A stretch of 64,000 bases of DNA from Phalacrocorax aristotelis (taxonomy: Eukaryota > Chordata > Aves > Suliformes > Phalacrocoracidae): the NCBI RefSeq assembly GCF_949628215.1, contig NC_134281.1:12162501-12226500 (forward strand). Direction: 5' to 3'. The translations under genes were made by a program, and so were the position numbers. Of this stretch, positions 62,492-64,000 are shown piece by piece. Numbering within the stretch: position 1 is the stretch's first letter; each line of letters begins with the position of its first letter. Under the pieces are notes generated by a model, which saw nothing but the letters and a program-made list of their open reading frames with translations, did no database searches and had not been told where the DNA came from.

Positions 62492-64000
62492 TCTTGCAAC
62501 AACAAGTAGTTTTTGGAAAGTTCCAAGGGTATCTATCTAACCAGTCCTTTTAAAGCCTTATCACCTCAATATCAGAGATGGCATCATTTCTAAAGACCAG
62601 TAATAATAATTTTCACTGGTATAAAATAAAAAGTTTTTAATTGCTCACTTTACAGGAAAGTTTAAACTGGCAGTTTTATAATGAACTTTGGAAGCTGAAA
62701 TTAGATTGCTTGTTCAATAAATTTCAAGAGCAACCGACCTATGCCAGAGCAAGGTTTCACAATTTTGTATTTTGAATATCAAAAATACATTTTCTTTCCA
62801 ACTCCCAGAAAGAAAGGATAGAAGAAGAAGCCTGGAACTGACCTACTTTCATTGCCAAATCAGTCAGTTGTTGAGCCAAAAGTACTCTATCAAACTTCTT
62901 ATTGTTCTTAGCAAAGCACTGCCATTTCTATGAGTCTAGAATGATTTGTGAAAAGCAACCTTTCATTTTGTGACCTGCAAATTTCTACACAAGCCTTTCA
63001 AACAGTTTCAGAGCAACCAAACTTAGGGAATTGCCCCTGTGAAACAATTTCTATAATCTCCTTGATCTTTCCTGCCTCTTAAAGTGATGGTGGTCACAGC
63101 TGCAGAACAGAAGCTTGCCAAATGTCAAGATTTTTTCTATGGCCCCCTTAGTATTTTATAGTTTTTCTAATCCCCAGCTTCTAAATTCATGAGATAAAGT
63201 GAGCATTTCTGCACTGGTAAAAAAAGGAAGAAAAGATTTATCTCTCTCAGTTGCAAAGTGCAGCTTCAAGATATGAACCCTGAAGGCTACACCACCGGAC
63301 AATAAATAAAAACAAGTACCAACTCATCATTATTTTTAAAATGTAAACGCACATCTCATGATTTTCTAGACCCTTATGCATGATGCTGTGAGTGCTGGGA
63401 GTTGGGGTCAATGAAATAAGCTTATTCCCAAACAAGTAATGTTTATACTTCTCAAATTATCTCATTTCTCAGTTAAAGAATAACTGTTCACAGGCAGGAA
63501 TTGACTTTCTGGCAAGATGACAGGGTCTGGGGGAGCAGTCTTAGGGCAAAAGTGTCCTTCTTACTGCTGTCTGGGAAAGCACACTCTCCAAAGTGTCCCA
63601 AAAGCCCTCCCTGTCATCACTGCAACTAACCCCAGGCTTTCATACCAAGTTTGATCCCCAGTCTGTGATTACATCTTTTCACCTACTGATGCCAACTGCA
63701 AAGTGCGTCAATGGAGGATCTGAATAGCGATCACATAAATGATCTTCTTGACAGTAAGGAGGGAGGATTCGGGACAGTTCCCCTTATAGCTAGAAGGAGG
63801 AAGCTACCATCAAAATATCATGATACACAGATAAAGATGAGGGGGAGGGAATGGGATTGGAGGTCGGATCACTTGGGAAGGTATCCATCTCCCTGGAGAG
63901 AAGAACCTCAGAAGAACTTGGCTTGATTCTGACTCCAGAGATGCACATCGACAGCAAGCTACACTGAGCCAGATGTCTCACAAAGATCAGCGGCTCTAAA

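Larger units (their letters stand above)
54201..64000. other. Unique non-coding sequence to the window end
   Basis: No transposon recognised. Two longer open frames stand out: minus strand 56782-57312 (176 codons from ATG) and plus strand 60509-61042 (GTG start, no internal ATG). Neither shows a known domain. The T run at 56318 and the alternating tract at 60013 lie here. A small inverted repeat with a one-base bulge is at 62766-62789. Confidence 0.55.

Noticed and set aside
1..64000. Prokaryotic features: operons, CRISPR arrays, phage or insertion-sequence genes, tRNA or rRNA
   Set aside because: None found; the avian CR1 copies and short stop-ridden frames place the window in a vertebrate nuclear genome.
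1..64000. Endogenous retrovirus or LTR element
   Set aside because: I looked for gag/pol-like frames and paired long terminal repeats and saw none; the only reverse transcriptase present is of the CR1 LINE type.

Overview
The window reads as non-coding DNA from a bird nuclear genome. The main evidence is several CR1 LINE retrotransposon copies whose 3' ends carry the octamer-like ATTCTRTGAT repeat typical of avian CR1, lying in AT-leaning, CpG-depleted, stop-rich sequence with few repeats. I see no operons, bacterial gene structure, rRNA, tRNA or CRISPR array, and no convincing exon of a host protein-coding gene. It is best read as an intergenic or long intronic segment.

Layout. 1-29 kb is mostly unique sequence with two decayed MIR/CORE-SINE pieces (near 0.3 and 1.3 kb), a long AT-rich hairpin (5.69-5.77 kb), degenerate alternating purine/pyrimidine (CA/TG) tracts (12.6 and 19.9 kb), a small CR1 tail (15.0 kb), a compact palindrome (22.28 kb) and a CpG-retaining patch (22.5-22.7 kb). 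29-40 kb is the retrotransposon-rich core: a CR1 3' end on the minus strand (29.2 kb), an older CR1 relic (32.7 kb), a 1.85 kb plus-strand CR1 with most of the reverse transcriptase and the 3' end (34.0-35.9 kb), a 1 kb minus-strand CR1 with an intact FADD-bearing stretch (36.4-37.3 kb), and a very old L3/CR1-like reverse transcriptase fragment (39.6-40.1 kb). The two large CR1 copies are tail to tail and about 500 bases apart.

40-64 kb is again largely unique. It holds three blocks whose composition suggests conserved regulatory DNA (43.5-43.9, 45.5-45.9 and 50.2-50.7 kb), a strong G-quadruplex motif (52.84 kb), one clear ancient MIR (54.0-54.2 kb), weaker ones, an old CR1 relic (51.9 kb) and a Z-DNA-prone tract (60.0 kb).

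No genes here work together. The only coding capacity I recognise is broken LINE reverse transcriptase. The items most worth a second look are the hairpin at 5.69-5.77 kb, the candidate regulatory blocks, the tail-to-tail CR1 pair, and a cysteine-rich open frame at 17.4-17.5 kb on the minus strand. All assignments rest on reading by eye; conservation and transcription cannot be judged from the sequence alone.
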